From contig CANQLP010000005.1 of assembly GCA_947624725.1 (NCBI GenBank), positions 1 through 64,000 of the forward strand: a DNA stretch of 64,000 nucleotides, read 5' to 3'. This stretch comes from an uncultured Clostridia bacterium (GTDB taxonomy: Bacteria; Bacillota_A; Clostridia; TANB77; CAG-508). The notes under the pieces were generated by a model that was not told the origin of the DNA, did not search any database, and was given only the letters and a program-made list of their open reading frames with translations. Positions 1-9,218 of this stretch are shown one piece after another (position 1 is the stretch's first letter; the number at the start of each line of letters is the position of its first letter). A program made the translations under genes and the position numbers.

Positions 1-108
1 TTAGATGAAGAACCAAAAATGGGAGAAAGCTATGTAGTATTTGGAGCTATCGCATTATGTGTAGTTCTTGCAGTTATTGTAAATTCTAGAAAAAGAGCTA
101 GAAGATAA
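1..108 (+). CDS. C-terminal end of a surface protein (partial, 5' end outside window)
   Basis: Only the last 35 residues are in the window. They contain a PKMGES motif, a hydrophobic segment of about 17 residues and a basic tail (RKRARR). This layout resembles a sortase sorting signal: motif, membrane span, positive tail. The stretch differs at only four residues from the C-terminus of the surface protein at 1165-2724, and the DNA is also nearly identical, so the two are tandem paralogues or products of a recent duplication. The canonical LPxTG is not present; the motif would be xPKMGx. The role of the missing N-terminal part is unknown but probably resembles the paralogue. Confidence 0.75.
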   Translation, partial: LDEEPKMGESYVVFGAIALCVVLAVIVNSRKRARR

Positions 109-148
109 ATTTAAAATAAAGAAATCATTTTTAATAATGAGTTCAGAC

Positions 149-194
149 TGTTGGCAAAATATATAAAAATTTTGCCAGCAGCCTTTTTATTTTA
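149..194 (+). terminator. Rho-independent terminator after the first surface protein
   Basis: A stem of about nine pairs (TGGCAAAAT with ATTTTGCCA) is followed by a run rich in T. It lies about 40 bases after the stop codon at 106-108. Confidence 0.7.
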
Positions 195-217
195 TAGTAA
201 AATATACATAAAAATCA

Positions 218-246
218 TTGACTTTCATATAATAATATAGTACAAT
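218..246 (+). promoter_or_regulatory. Sigma-A promoter of the toxin-antitoxin operon
   Basis: TTGACT at 218-223 and TACAAT at 241-246 are separated by exactly 17 bases. The -10 region overlaps an imperfect palindrome at 240-257 (GTAC, AATATT, GTAC core). That would suit autorepression by the YefM-like antitoxin, whose family binds GTAC-containing palindromes. Confidence 0.6.
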
Positions 247-300
247 ATTAAGTACAAGATAACATACGCTATTTTGCAATAAATGAAAGGAGATGAAGGT

Positions 301-570
301 ATGCAAGCTATAAGTGTAAGTGAAGCAAGACAAAACTTTAAAAAATATTGTGATGCTGTTGTTGAAAATGATGATATAATAATTGTAAGTAGAAATGGAA
401 ATGGAAAAGAAAATATGGTTTGGATAGATTTGAAAACCTATAATGAATTACAAAAAGCAAAAGCTAATCTTGAATATTTAACCAAACTAGAAGAAAGCTA
501 TAAACAATTAGAAAAAGGAAAAGTCGTAGTGAAAACTATGGAAGAATTGGAGGATATGGCACGTGAATAG
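301..570 (+). CDS. YefM/Phd-family antitoxin
   Basis: This 89-residue protein is the antitoxin of a type II toxin-antitoxin pair. It should bind and neutralise the downstream YoeB-like toxin and repress its own operon. The N-terminus reads MQAISVSEARQNFKK, the typical Phd/YefM DNA-binding opening, and the C-terminal part is charged and helical, as expected for the toxin-binding tail. The ATG at 301 is preferred over the in-frame ATG at 283 because AAAGGAGAT at about 286-294 makes a good ribosome site for 301. It overlaps the toxin gene by 8 bases, which implies translational coupling. It contains no in-frame CGG. Confidence 0.88.
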   Translation: MQAISVSEARQNFKKYCDAVVENDDIIIVSRNGNGKENMVWIDLKTYNELQKAKANLEYLTKLEESYKQLEKGKVVVKTMEELEDMARE

Positions 571-823
571 CATTTTTACCGAGAAAGCTTGGAGTGAATA
601 TTTAAGCTGGCAAAGTGAAGATAAAAAGACATTAAAAAAGATAAATTCATTAATTACTGATATTCAACGAAATGGGAAAGATAGTAGACTCGGAAAATCA
701 GAAATTTTAAAAAATAGAAATGGTTATAGTAAGAGGATAGATAGTAAAAATCGCTTGATTTATGACTTTAATAGCACTGGTGATGTTGTAATTATATCAT
801 GTAAAGGACATTATCAAGACTAG
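563..823 (+). CDS. YoeB/Txe-family mRNA interferase toxin
   Basis: The 86-residue product matches the YoeB family: W at residue 10, a YLSWQ segment near the N-terminus, the KRI..KNRLIY region and a C-terminal KGHYQD. In this family a ribosome-associated endonuclease cleaves mRNA in the A site. The start is GTG at 563, with GGAGG about 9 bases upstream inside the antitoxin gene. The gene overlaps the antitoxin stop, the standard arrangement for this pair. The Leu-Gly at about 692 is encoded CTC GGA, so C-GG there is out of frame and is read normally, a useful control for the CGG anomaly elsewhere. Confidence 0.88.
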   Translation: MNSIFTEKAWSEYLSWQSEDKKTLKKINSLITDIQRNGKDSRLGKSEILKNRNGYSKRIDSKNRLIYDFNSTGDVVIISCKGHYQD

Positions 824-853
824 TAGTTAGTTTATTAAAAAAATAAAAAACAG

Positions 854-883
854 TTGACATTAACATATTAGAAATGGTAAAAT
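854..883 (+). promoter_or_regulatory. Probable sigma-A promoter
   Basis: TTGACA at 854-859 and TAAAAT at 878-883 are separated by 18 bases. It lies about 45 bases upstream of the short ORF at 929 and could also drive the surface protein at 1165 if transcription passes the hairpin at 1037-1088. Confidence 0.55.
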
Positions 884-928
884 AAGCATACAAACAAAAG
901 AAAAGAAAAAACAAATGGAGGAATAGAT

Positions 929-1057
929 ATGAAAACACACATCAAAACCGTTGGGGCTGTAGAGAGAGAGAGAGAGAGAGAGGAAGCTTTAGAGGCAAAA
1001 AAGGCTTTTGTTTGTTGTGTAAAAATAATGAATATGGGGGCAAATTTTATACACTAG
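929..1057 (+). CDS. Short ORF of 42 codons containing an (AG)11 tract
   Basis: ATG at 929 is preceded by GGAGG at a good distance and lies downstream of a clear promoter. The predicted peptide carries an alternating Arg-Glu run encoded by the (AG)11 repeat at 961-982 and ends with TAG at 1055-1057 inside a terminator-like hairpin. I do not recognise the peptide. It could be a leader peptide controlling the downstream surface protein, a phase-variable short protein, or a chance ORF. The good ribosome site and promoter favour expression, but conservation is unknown. Confidence 0.4.
   Translation: MKTHIKTVGAVEREREREEALEAKKAFVCCVKIMNMGANFIH
961..982 (+). repeat. (AG)11 dinucleotide microsatellite
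   Basis: Eleven uninterrupted AG units lie inside the short ORF at 929-1057. Gain or loss of a unit would shift the ORF by two bases, so the tract could act as a slippage switch. Confidence 0.9.
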
Positions 1058-1088
1058 TTGTATAAATTTGTCCTTTTTGTGTTTTTTT
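1037..1088 (+). terminator. Terminator or attenuator hairpin before the surface protein gene
   Basis: A stem of about 13 imperfect pairs (GGCAAATTTTATAC with GTATAAATTTGTCC) is followed by two T runs. It overlaps the end of the short ORF, so translation of that ORF could affect folding. A second small inverted repeat (AAAATTTTAG with CTAAAATTTT) lies just after it at about 1097-1120. Confidence 0.6.
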
Positions 1089-1164
1089 GGTTATTAAAAT
1101 TTTAGAAAAACTAAAATTTTGATATATAAATTAAAAAAGTAAAAAAAGAAGGGAGAGAATTAAG

Positions 1165-2724
1165 ATGAAAAATAAAATCTTAATAATAACTGTATTGCTA
1201 GTTGCAGTTTTAGCACTTTTTGGCATGGCAAATACAGTAAAAGCAGCAAAGACAGATACAGACTTAACTCAAGCTATATCTGATGCACAAGATGGAGGAA
1301 TTATAACATTAATTCAAGGTGAAACTTATACGTTAAGTAATACTGTTACAATTGATAAAAACCTTACAATTGAATTAAATGGTGCAACAATCACATCTGC
1401 AAGTCAAGTAACACTTAAAGTAGATTCAGATAAAACAGTAAAATTTACAGGAGATGGAACAGTTCAAAATACAGGAGGATGTATAGCTATTTATGTCAAA
1501 GGAGAAGCAATATTAGAAGGTGGTACATATAAAACAACAAATGCAAGTGGATCATATGGAGTTATACAGGTAGGACCAGCAGATATTAACGAGCCAGGAG
1601 GAAAATTGACAGTAAAAGATGGAGTAACTATAAATGGAGAGTATGGAATCGCTCTTTTTGGTGATGGTTCAGAAGTTATAATTGATGGTGGAACTATTAC
1701 AGCAGGAAATGGATTTGCAATTGCAGGAAATGGAAGCCAAGCTAAAAATACAAATATAACAATAAATGATGGCACAATTGAAAGTACAAATACAGCAGCA
1801 ATATACCAACCAAATTCAGGAACATTAACAATAAATGATGGATCTATAACTGGAACAAGTGCAGGAATAGCAGTTCGTAGTGGAGATGTAATAGTAAACG
1901 GAGGAGAAATTACAGCAACTACTAGTGGACATGGAACAATAGGTAGTAATTCAACAGATTTGCCATTTGGTTCAGCAATTATAGTAGATAATCAAACTGA
2001 AGAATATGAAGATACTGGAAAAGTAAGTATAAAAGGAGGAGAATTAACATCAGCAGATAGTGTTGATTCAGTAAAATCATATACAGGATCAGGCGAAGCA
2101 AATTCAGAAGATTTTGAAATATCAGGTGGAGAATTTAGCGAAAAATTTGATAAAAGCTTTGTAAAAGAAGGAGCAGCAGAAGTATCAATCGAAAAAGACG
2201 GAGAAACTACATATTATGTAGGAACAGCAGCAAAAAAAGCAGTAGAAAATGCAGCAGAAGGCTCAACAGTAACAGTAGAAACAGGAAAGCTAGAAGTAGA
2301 TAAATTACCATCAGGAGTAAAACTAGATCCAGAAACTGCAAGTCAATTAACAGTAAAACCAAAGGCAGGAAATGATACACAAACAATAAAGAATAATCTA
2401 CAAGCATTAATAGAAAAAGCAGAAAAAGTAGAGAACCCATCAGAAGAATTAAAAAATGCAATAGCAACTGCAAAAGCCGTACTTGCAAATGTAGGATCAA
2501 CATATGGAGAAGTAAGTGATGCATTAGCAAAACTACAAGTAGCATATAACAAAGCAGGAGAAGCTGAAGGAAATACAGCAAATAACAACGAAGCTACATC
2601 AGGAGATAAAGGAAAATTAGATGAAGAACCAAAAATGGGTGAAAGCTATGTAGTATTTGCAGTAATTGCATTATGTGTAGTTCTTGCAGCTATCGTAAAA
2701 TCTAGAAAAAGAGCTAGAAGATAA
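1165..2724 (+). CDS. Secreted, wall- or membrane-anchored repeat surface protein
   Basis: The 519-residue protein starts with a Sec signal peptide (positive start, hydrophobic core, cleavage near residues 25-28). Residues about 60-300 are built from short Gly/Thr/Asn-rich units such as TINDGTIE and TINDGSIT, typical of a right-handed parallel beta-helix. Residues about 400-460 are helical and resemble a FIVAR-type module. The C-terminus has a PKMGES motif, a membrane span and RKRARR, resembling a sorting signal but without canonical LPxTG. A class B sortase gene follows at 2854, suggesting enzyme and substrate. Ligand and role are unknown; adhesion or polysaccharide binding is an inference. 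It is paralogous to the gene ending at 108. No in-frame CGG is present. Confidence 0.75.
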   Translation: MKNKILIITVLLVAVLALFGMANTVKAAKTDTDLTQAISDAQDGGIITLIQGETYTLSNTVTIDKNLTIELNGATITSASQVTLKVDSDKTVKFTGDGTVQNTGGCIAIYVKGEAILEGGTYKTTNASGSYGVIQVGPADINEPGGKLTVKDGVTINGEYGIALFGDGSEVIIDGGTITAGNGFAIAGNGSQAKNTNITINDGTIESTNTAAIYQPNSGTLTINDGSITGTSAGIAVRSGDVIVNGGEITATTSGHGTIGSNSTDLPFGSAIIVDNQTEEYEDTGKVSIKGGELTSADSVDSVKSYTGSGEANSEDFEISGGEFSEKFDKSFVKEGAAEVSIEKDGETTYYVGTAAKKAVENAAEGSTVTVETGKLEVDKLPSGVKLDPETASQLTVKPKAGNDTQTIKNNLQALIEKAEKVENPSEELKNAIATAKAVLANVGSTYGEVSDALAKLQVAYNKAGEAEGNTANNNEATSGDKGKLDEEPKMGESYVVFAVIALCVVLAAIVKSRKRARR

Positions 2725-2750
2725 ATTTTAATATCAAAGTAAATGGAAAA

Positions 2751-2782
2751 ATGCGGCAGATAAAACATCTGCTGCATTTTTG
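2751..2782 (+). terminator. Rho-independent terminator after the surface protein
   Basis: The stem TGCGGCAGAT / ATCTGCTGCA with an AAAAC loop is followed by TTTTT. Confidence 0.85.
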
Positions 2783-2853
2783 ATAAAAAACATTGAATTA
2801 AATACTTACATATGTTAAAATTAATTTGTTAAAATTCATTTTAGGAGTAATTT

Positions 2854-3675
2854 ATGAGCGGAAAACATGGAAAACAAAGTAATGGAGAAAGAGCCAAGAA
2901 GAGAGAAAAATCCAGAAGAAAAAGAAGTATAAAGAAGAAGATTATATTAATATGCACAATTGTTTTATTATGTTTGCTTGCATATCTAGCTTATTATTTC
3001 TATAATAAAGGTAAAAATATGACATCAATAAGAGAAGCACAAGAATATATGGAAGTAAAAGATGAAAAAGAAAATGTAGTAGAAGATGAGAGAATTGATA
3101 AGGTAAAAGAATTGCAATCACAAAATAGCGATATAAAAGGTTGGATTCAAATAGAAAATACTAATATAAACTATCCACTATTGCAAGGCGAAGATAATGA
3201 ATTTTATGCAGATCATGATTACAAAAAAGAAAAAAGTGTATATGGTTCAATTTATTTGAAAAATATATGTAATATATATGATGAAACATCAAATTTAGTA
3301 ATATATGGACATCATATGAAGGATACAGAAATGTTCAACAATTTATTAAAATATAAAGATCAAAGCTTTTATAATGAACACAAAACTGTAGAAATAATAA
3401 CAGATAAAGATGTTAGAAAATATGCAATTGTTTCTGTATTTAAGTCTAGAATATTTTATCAAAATGAGACAAATGTTTTTAGATATTATAATATTGTTGA
3501 TTTTGAAAATGAAGATGAGTATAATGATTTTATTAGCAATGCAAAAAAATTACAATTTTATGATACTGGAGTAGATGCAAAATTTGGAGAACAATTAATC
3601 ACAATGATAACATGTGAAAGTTCGACTGAAAACGGTAGACTAGTTGTTGTTGCAAAAAGGATATTAGATGAATAA
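2854..3675 (+). CDS. Class B sortase
   Basis: This 273-residue membrane-anchored transpeptidase probably attaches surface proteins to peptidoglycan. It has a very basic N-terminus (residues 1-28), one membrane span (about 29-48) and an extracytoplasmic sortase domain. The catalytic His is in YGHHM (about residue 151), the catalytic Cys in TMITCES (about 252), and the active-site Arg in GRLVVVAKR (about 260). The ATG at 2854 has AGGAG upstream. Its nearest likely substrate is the protein at 1165-2724 with a PKMGE-type signal. A second class B sortase lies at 59674. No CGG codon is present in frame. Confidence 0.88.
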   Translation: MSGKHGKQSNGERAKKREKSRRKRSIKKKIILICTIVLLCLLAYLAYYFYNKGKNMTSIREAQEYMEVKDEKENVVEDERIDKVKELQSQNSDIKGWIQIENTNINYPLLQGEDNEFYADHDYKKEKSVYGSIYLKNICNIYDETSNLVIYGHHMKDTEMFNNLLKYKDQSFYNEHKTVEIITDKDVRKYAIVSVFKSRIFYQNETNVFRYYNIVDFENEDEYNDFISNAKKLQFYDTGVDAKFGEQLITMITCESSTENGRLVVVAKRILDE

Positions 3676-3763
3676 AAAAATTAATAAAATATAACTTTAA
3701 ATGAATAATTTTTTCCTTTTTACAAATAATAGGTTTTGAAGTGAACAAAAAGGAGGAATTATT

Positions 3764-4318
3764 TTGAAAGCAACAGGTGTAGTTAGAAGAATAGATGATT
3801 TAGGAAGAATTGTAATCCCAAAAGAAATAAGAAAGGTACTTCGTATCAAAGAAGGAGACCCTCTTGAAATATTTACAGATAAAGAAGGAGAAGTAATACT
3901 TAAAAAATATTCTCCTATTGGAGAACTTTCAGAATTTGCAACAGGTTATGCAGAAACACTATCTAAAACAACAGGACATATTGCTTGCATTACTGATAAA
4001 GATACTGTAATTGCTGTATCTGGTGGTTCTAAAAAAGAGTTCTTAGAGCAGGATTTATCTAAAGAACTAGAGCAACTTATGGATGATAAAGAGGTTTATA
4101 TAAGCAAAGAAAATAATGAAGTATCGATTCCTGTAGTTAAGAATGATAATAAAGAAAGAAAATTTAATTCACAGGTAGTTTATCCAATAATAAGTCAAGG
4201 AGATGTTGTAGGTTCTGTAATTCTTTTGTCAAAAGATTCAAAGACAAAAATGGGAGAAACAGAGCAAAAAGTTGTAGAATCAGCAGCAGGATTTTTAAGC
4301 AGTCAGATGGATATATAA
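3764..4318 (+). CDS. spoVT: Stage V sporulation protein T (AbrB-family regulator)
   Basis: The 184-residue protein begins with the AbrB/SpoVT swapped-hairpin DNA-binding domain (KATGVVRRIDDLGRIVIPKE, IKEGDPLEIF), followed by a GAF-like domain from about residue 55. SpoVT regulates late forespore genes under sigma-G in spore formers, so its presence suggests endospore formation. The start is TTG at 3764, preceded by AGGAGG about 8 bases upstream. Length matches the family (about 178-184). A hairpin terminator follows at 4326. Confidence is high because both domains and the length agree. Confidence 0.93.
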   Translation: MKATGVVRRIDDLGRIVIPKEIRKVLRIKEGDPLEIFTDKEGEVILKKYSPIGELSEFATGYAETLSKTTGHIACITDKDTVIAVSGGSKKEFLEQDLSKELEQLMDDKEVYISKENNEVSIPVVKNDNKERKFNSQVVYPIISQGDVVGSVILLSKDSKTKMGETEQKVVESAAGFLSSQMDI

Positions 4319-4325
4319 TTCTTAA

Positions 4326-4369
4326 GAAGAGCTATGTATTTTTATTAAAAAAGCATAGCTCTTTTTTTC
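4326..4369 (+). terminator. Rho-independent terminator after spoVT
   Basis: The stem AGAGCTATG / CATAGCTCT is followed by a run of seven T. Confidence 0.85.
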
Positions 4370-4398
4370 TTGAAAAAATGACAAAATTAATATATAAT
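4370..4398 (+). promoter_or_regulatory. Sigma-A promoter of recG
   Basis: TTGAAA at 4370-4375 and TATAAT at 4393-4398 have a 17-base spacer, 25 bases before the recG start. Confidence 0.65.
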
Positions 4399-4422
4399 TG
4401 CAAATAGAGGAGATTAAAAGTA

Positions 4423-6475
4423 ATGGATTTAAGTAAGAATGTGCAATTCGTAAAAGGTGTTGGCGAAAACAGAGTAAGATCACTAAACAAATTAGGAATA
4501 TATACTTTAGAAGATTTGATTACATATTATCCAAGAAACTATGAAGATAGAAGTATTGCAAAAAAATTAGAAGATGTAGAAGATGGAGATGAAGTCCTAA
4601 TTAAAGCAAAAGTAGTAACAAGTATGCAAGTTATAAGAACAAGAAATAAAAAAATGACAATTTGCAAGATGATTGTGAGTGATGGAACAGATGCATGCGA
4701 GATTGTATGGTATAATCAGCCATATCTAAAGGCGCTTTTTTCTACAGGTTATGAATATAGTTTTTTTGGCAAAATTACAAAAAAATCACGGTCACTTGCA
4801 GATGATGTCTCCTGTTTTTGATAAAGAGGGACTAAAAAATAACACACGGAAAAATTATTCCACTTTATCCTCTTACTTATTCTATATCACAAAATCAAAT
4901 AAGGAAAATTATTGAAAATGGTTTAAATTTAGTAGAAGATAAATTAGATGAAACTTTACCAGAATATATTTTAGATGAGTATAAATTAATAGATTTTAAT
5001 TCAGCAATAAAGAAAATACATTTTCCCTCAAGCTTTGAAGAATTTAATATTGCAAGAAAGAGGCTTGCATTTGAAGAATTACTTACAATGCAGCTTTTAC
5101 TTTTGAACCTAAAAAATCAAGCTACAAAAAATCAAAAAGGTATAAAATTTGACAAAGATGTGAAAATGTCAGATGTAATAAATACTCTACCATTTAATTT
5201 AACAAAAGCACAGCTTCGTGCATTAGAGGAAATAGACAGAGATATGGAATCAGATAAATCAATGAATAGATTACTTCAAGGAGATGTTGGCTCTGGAAAA
5301 ACTGTAGTTGCAATTATTGCAGCATATAAAGCAGTAAAATCAGGCTACCAAATGGCAATAATGGCACCAACATCAATACTTGCGACTCAACATTTAGAAA
5401 GCTTTTCAGAGATTCTAGGAAAGTTTGGAATAAGATGTGAACTCTTAATTAGCAATATTCCTGCTAAAAAGAAGAAAAAGATAATAGAGGAAATAGCATC
5501 TGGAGATATAGATGTAGTAATTGGAACACATTCTATTCTGCAAGAAAATGTAGTATTTAAAAATTTAGGACTTGTTATAACAGATGAGCAACATAGATTT
5601 GGTGTAAATCAAAGAAAAATTATTAGTGAAAAAGGAGAAAATGTTGACAAACTTGTAATGACAGCAACTCCAATACCAAGAACACTAGCACTTATTCTTT
5701 ATGGAGATTTGGACATATCTGTTATAGATGAACTTCCTCCAAATAGGCAGAAAATAGATACATTTGCAGTTCGGACTTTCTATGGAAGATAGAGTAAATA
5801 ATTTTATAAAAAAGCAGATAAGAGAAGGAAGACAAGCATATATTGTATGCCCTCTAGTTGAAGAAAACGAAGAAATAGAAGCAAAATCTGTTTTAGAGTT
5901 ATTTGAAAGATATAAAACGGAGGTCTTTAGTGAGTTTAGAGTTGAATACATACATGGAAAATTAAAGCAAAAAGAAAAAGATGAGATAATGGAAAAATTT
6001 AAGAATCGGAGAAATAGATATTTTAATTTCTACGACTGTAATAGAAGTTGGTGTTAATGTGCCAAATGCAAGCGTAATGGTTATTCAAAATGCAGAAAGA
6101 TTCGGCTTAGCCGCGCTTCATCAATTAAGAGGAAGAGTAGGAAGAGGCGAATATAAATCATATTGTATACTAAAATATCAAGGAAAATCAGACACTATAA
6201 GAGAGAGGATGAAGGTTATGCAAGAGACAAATGATGGATTTGTAATTTCAGAGAAGGACTTGGAACTAAGAGGCTCAGGAGAATTTTTTGGAACAAAACA
6301 ACATGGAATTCCTGAATTTAAAATTGCAAATCTTTTTGAGGATATGAATATTCTAAAACTAGTTCAAAATCTAGCAATGAAAATTTTAAATAATGATCCA
6401 AATTTAGAAAAAAAAGAAAATATACTTTTAAAGACAATGATAGATAAAAAATTTAATGAAAAAATTGCGATATAG
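4423..6475 (+). CDS. recG: ATP-dependent DNA helicase RecG, read through four CGG +1 sites
   Basis: RecG remodels stalled replication forks and branched DNA. Read normally, the gene falls into four fragments. Skipping the C of in-frame CGG at 4789, 4847, 5772 and 6007 gives one 682-residue protein, the usual RecG length, with glycine at residues 123, 142, 450 and 528. The restored protein has the N-terminal wedge/OB domain, Walker A GDVGSGKT (about residue 288), DEQH box (about 386) and motif VI QLRGRVGRG (about 565). The shift at 4847 restores a stop-free stretch of 308 codons. A normal annotation would call this a pseudogene, but four identical, frame-compatible insertions make decay unlikely. 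Confidence 0.92.
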
Positions 6476-6507
6476 AGATAATTTCCAATAAATTTTAGCA
6501 AAACTGC

Positions 6508-6536
6508 TTGATATTTTTGCAATTCTAGTGTATGAT
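6508..6536 (+). promoter_or_regulatory. Sigma-A promoter of the 6592 operon
   Basis: TTGATA at 6508-6513 and TATGAT at 6531-6536 have a 17-base spacer, about 56 bases upstream of the start at 6592. Confidence 0.6.
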
Positions 6537-6591
6537 ATTATATGTAAATTTAAAACTAAATATGGAAATAAAATAGAGAGGAAAATATAAA

Positions 6592-6999
6592 ATGAAAAAA
6601 GTAGTAATTTTAATGTCAGCAATACTAGTTTTCTTAATGGTATTCTGTTCAGGTAATGTGTATGCTTCAGATGAAATCTTAAATTCTGAAACTACAAGTA
6701 AAATGATACAAATGACAGAAACACAGAAAAAAGAACTTGCAGATTATGTAGAAGATTATGGCTCAGATGCTTACGGACTTACAGCATTTATATTAAATAA
6801 GATTAGAATATTTAGTATACCATTTTGCTTTTTAGGAATAGTTGTAAGTGCAATATATCAATATGTAATAGGTATAAGAAAGCTAGATGTAAGATATAAA
6901 GGATTTTATACTATGATAGCATTTATTACAATTTTCGTTATATGTCAAATATTACCACTTGTATTCGTAATTGTAATAAAAGGATTTGGAAGGAGTTAA
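6592..6999 (+). CDS. Small secreted/membrane protein, possibly VirB2/TrbC-like
   Basis: The 135-residue protein has a signal peptide (residues 1-25, cleavage near VYAS), a short charged segment and two membrane spans near the C-terminus (about 75-95 and 105-128). Signal peptide plus a two-helix hairpin resembles VirB2/TrbC-type pilin-like subunits, but no diagnostic motif is visible and the match is only by shape. It is 3 bases upstream of the AT-hook/ParA-like gene at 7003, so the two are likely co-transcribed from the promoter at 6508. No in-frame CGG is present. Confidence 0.55.
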   Translation: MKKVVILMSAILVFLMVFCSGNVYASDEILNSETTSKMIQMTETQKKELADYVEDYGSDAYGLTAFILNKIRIFSIPFCFLGIVVSAIYQYVIGIRKLDVRYKGFYTMIAFITIFVICQILPLVFVIVIKGFGRS

Positions 7000-7002
7000 C
7001 AA

Positions 7003-9163
7003 ATGAAAGTTTTATTTGCTGTTAATAATGAGGATGTATCTGAATCTATTATAAAATTATATCAAAAAGAATATAAAGAAATAATATCAGGTAAAAATGT
7101 CTATTATTTTAATGCAATAATAAAAGAATTACAAAGGGATCAAACATATGATAGAATAGTTATTAGTGAGGATTTAGAGCCTTATGCTAATAACAATTTT
7201 GATGTGATTGATAAATTTTTATTTGAACAATTAGATAAGATTAGTGATGAAGCAATAGGGGAACGGAGGCTCAGATATTCCGATTATCTTTATTGCAACT
7301 GATAGGCGTTCAAAATCTGATAATTTATTATCTAAATTATTTTCAATTGGAATATATGATGCTTTGCTTGGATCTGATAGAAGTGTTCCTACAGTTTGTA
7401 AATTATTAAATAAACCTCGTACAAAAAAAGAAGCAAAAACATATTACAAGATAGAAACAGAGGAAGTTAATTATCAAGCAGAATCTGAAGATAGTGTTAG
7501 TGAAACAGAAATACAAAATATTTTAACACATTATAAAAAACTTGGAAAAAATACAGATAGGTATGTAGAAAGCTTTAATAATATTGCAGCTCAATATACA
7601 GATGCGCAATTAAGAGTAATAAGCAAATTCTTGCCATTATCAGTAAGAGCTGTATTAGAGACGGATTCTCCTAAATATCAATCAATTATGACATTTGGGG
7701 AAGGTACATATAAAAGAATTGAACAAGCAAAGGAAGCTAAAAAAGATAACTTAAAAATAGGATTTATTGAAACACAAAATTCAAAAACAAAACTTACAAA
7801 ACCAGTAGTAATTCCATCAGAAGTAAATACTGAATCAGTAAAGAAACTTAATAAAAATAAAACAGAAAAAGAAGAAGCACCTGCAAATGAAGCAGATTCA
7901 TTGCCAGGAATTGATGAAATGTTTGAAGATATAGAAAGTACAGAAAATAATATTCCAGATGTTGAATTTGCAGATGAAGCAGAAGAAAATGTAGAAGAAC
8001 CAGTAAAGAAGAAAAGGGGAAGACCTAAGAAGGCTGCTGATCCTGAAGCAGAAAAAAATGCAGCACCTAAAAAGAGGGGAAGACCTAAAAAAGTTGTAGA
8101 AGTAGATGAAACAGAAGCTATAGATGAAGATGCTACAAAACAAGAAGAAGTACAAGCAGAAAATGTAGATGAAGCAGATAACACAGTTCTTCCTGGATTT
8201 GAAGAAGTAAATAGTAAAGATGAAGAACCTAACCTATTTGCATTAGGTGAAGAAGAAAAAGCAGAACCAGAAGAGAAAGATATAGAAAATATTATTAATA
8301 ATTATAGAAACAAGAATAATGATTTTACAAAAGCACTTACGAAGGATAAAAAAGTAGTTGCATTTGTTGGATCACCTAAAGCTGGAACATCTTTCTTGAT
8401 AAACAATCTTGCAGATATGCTATCAAAATCAGGAATAAAAACTGCAGTATTAGATTTAACACAAAATAGAAATTCATATTATATATATACGAAAAATGAA
8501 GATTCATTAAGAAGACTTGCATCAAATTGTTTAGAAAAAATAGAAAATGGAATAGTTGAAGGAATAGATGTAAGCAGAAATTTAAGCATATTTACATCTG
8601 TACCAAATCAACAAATAGAAGTAAATAATGTTGAGACAATAGTTTCAAATCTTATAAAGAAATATTCATTAGTACTTTTAGATTGTGATTTTATGACAGA
8701 TGAAAAATATTTCGAGCTTGCAAGTGAAATTTATCTAGTACAAAGCATGGATATACTAACAATACAACCTTTGACAGCATTTTTAAGAGATTTACAATCA
8801 AATAATAAGCTTGATCCTTCAAAACTAAAATGTGTAATAAATAAGGCTTTAAAAGTTAGAGGATTGACTACAAAGATTATTATAGGTGGAATGTCATGTT
8901 ATAATAATCCAGAAATGTCATACATGAGAGAATTATTTGATAAGGATAAGATGAATGCAATTACAATACCATTTGATGAAGATGCTTTATCAAAATATTT
9001 GTCAGGATTGGTAGATTGCTTTGTATCTACAAATGGATATTCAAAACCATTTTTAGCAGAACTTAAAAAATTAGGAGATAGTGTATATCCACTTGTTGCA
9101 AACAGATTTAGACCAGATTATTCAAAAAATAATAAATTCGCAAAAAATAATATGATGGAATAA
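7003..9163 (+). CDS. Receiver-like / AT-hook / ParA-like ATPase fusion, one CGG +1 site
   Basis: Read across the CGG at 7264 (glycine 88), this is one 719-residue protein. Residues 1-130 resemble a receiver-like fold (strand-helix alternation, IFIATDRR, IYDALLGSD). Residues about 200-420 are acidic and low-complexity, with two GRPKK AT-hook motifs near residues 337 and 357. Residues about 445-690 form a MinD/ParA-like P-loop domain with a deviant Walker A, VGSPKAGTSF, near residue 454. The order recalls TadZ/CpaE localisation ATPases, with added minor-groove DNA-binding motifs. The membrane protein at 6592 lies directly upstream and the GAF protein at 9219 downstream. Function is unknown; positioning of DNA or a membrane machine is an inference. 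Confidence 0.75.
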
Positions 9164-9218
9164 AGATAATATTCTTCAATACTTTATATAATCTTGAAGA
9201 GAGGAGAAGAACTAACAT

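Noticed and set aside
2207..2581. Leu-rich minus-strand ORF of 124 codons
   Set aside because: It is the antisense shadow of the Ala/Glu-rich repeat region of the surface protein.
5764..6057. Independent small gene inside recG
   Set aside because: It is the restored continuation of RecG after the CGG at 5772; its ATG-like start is only the shifted frame of the same protein.
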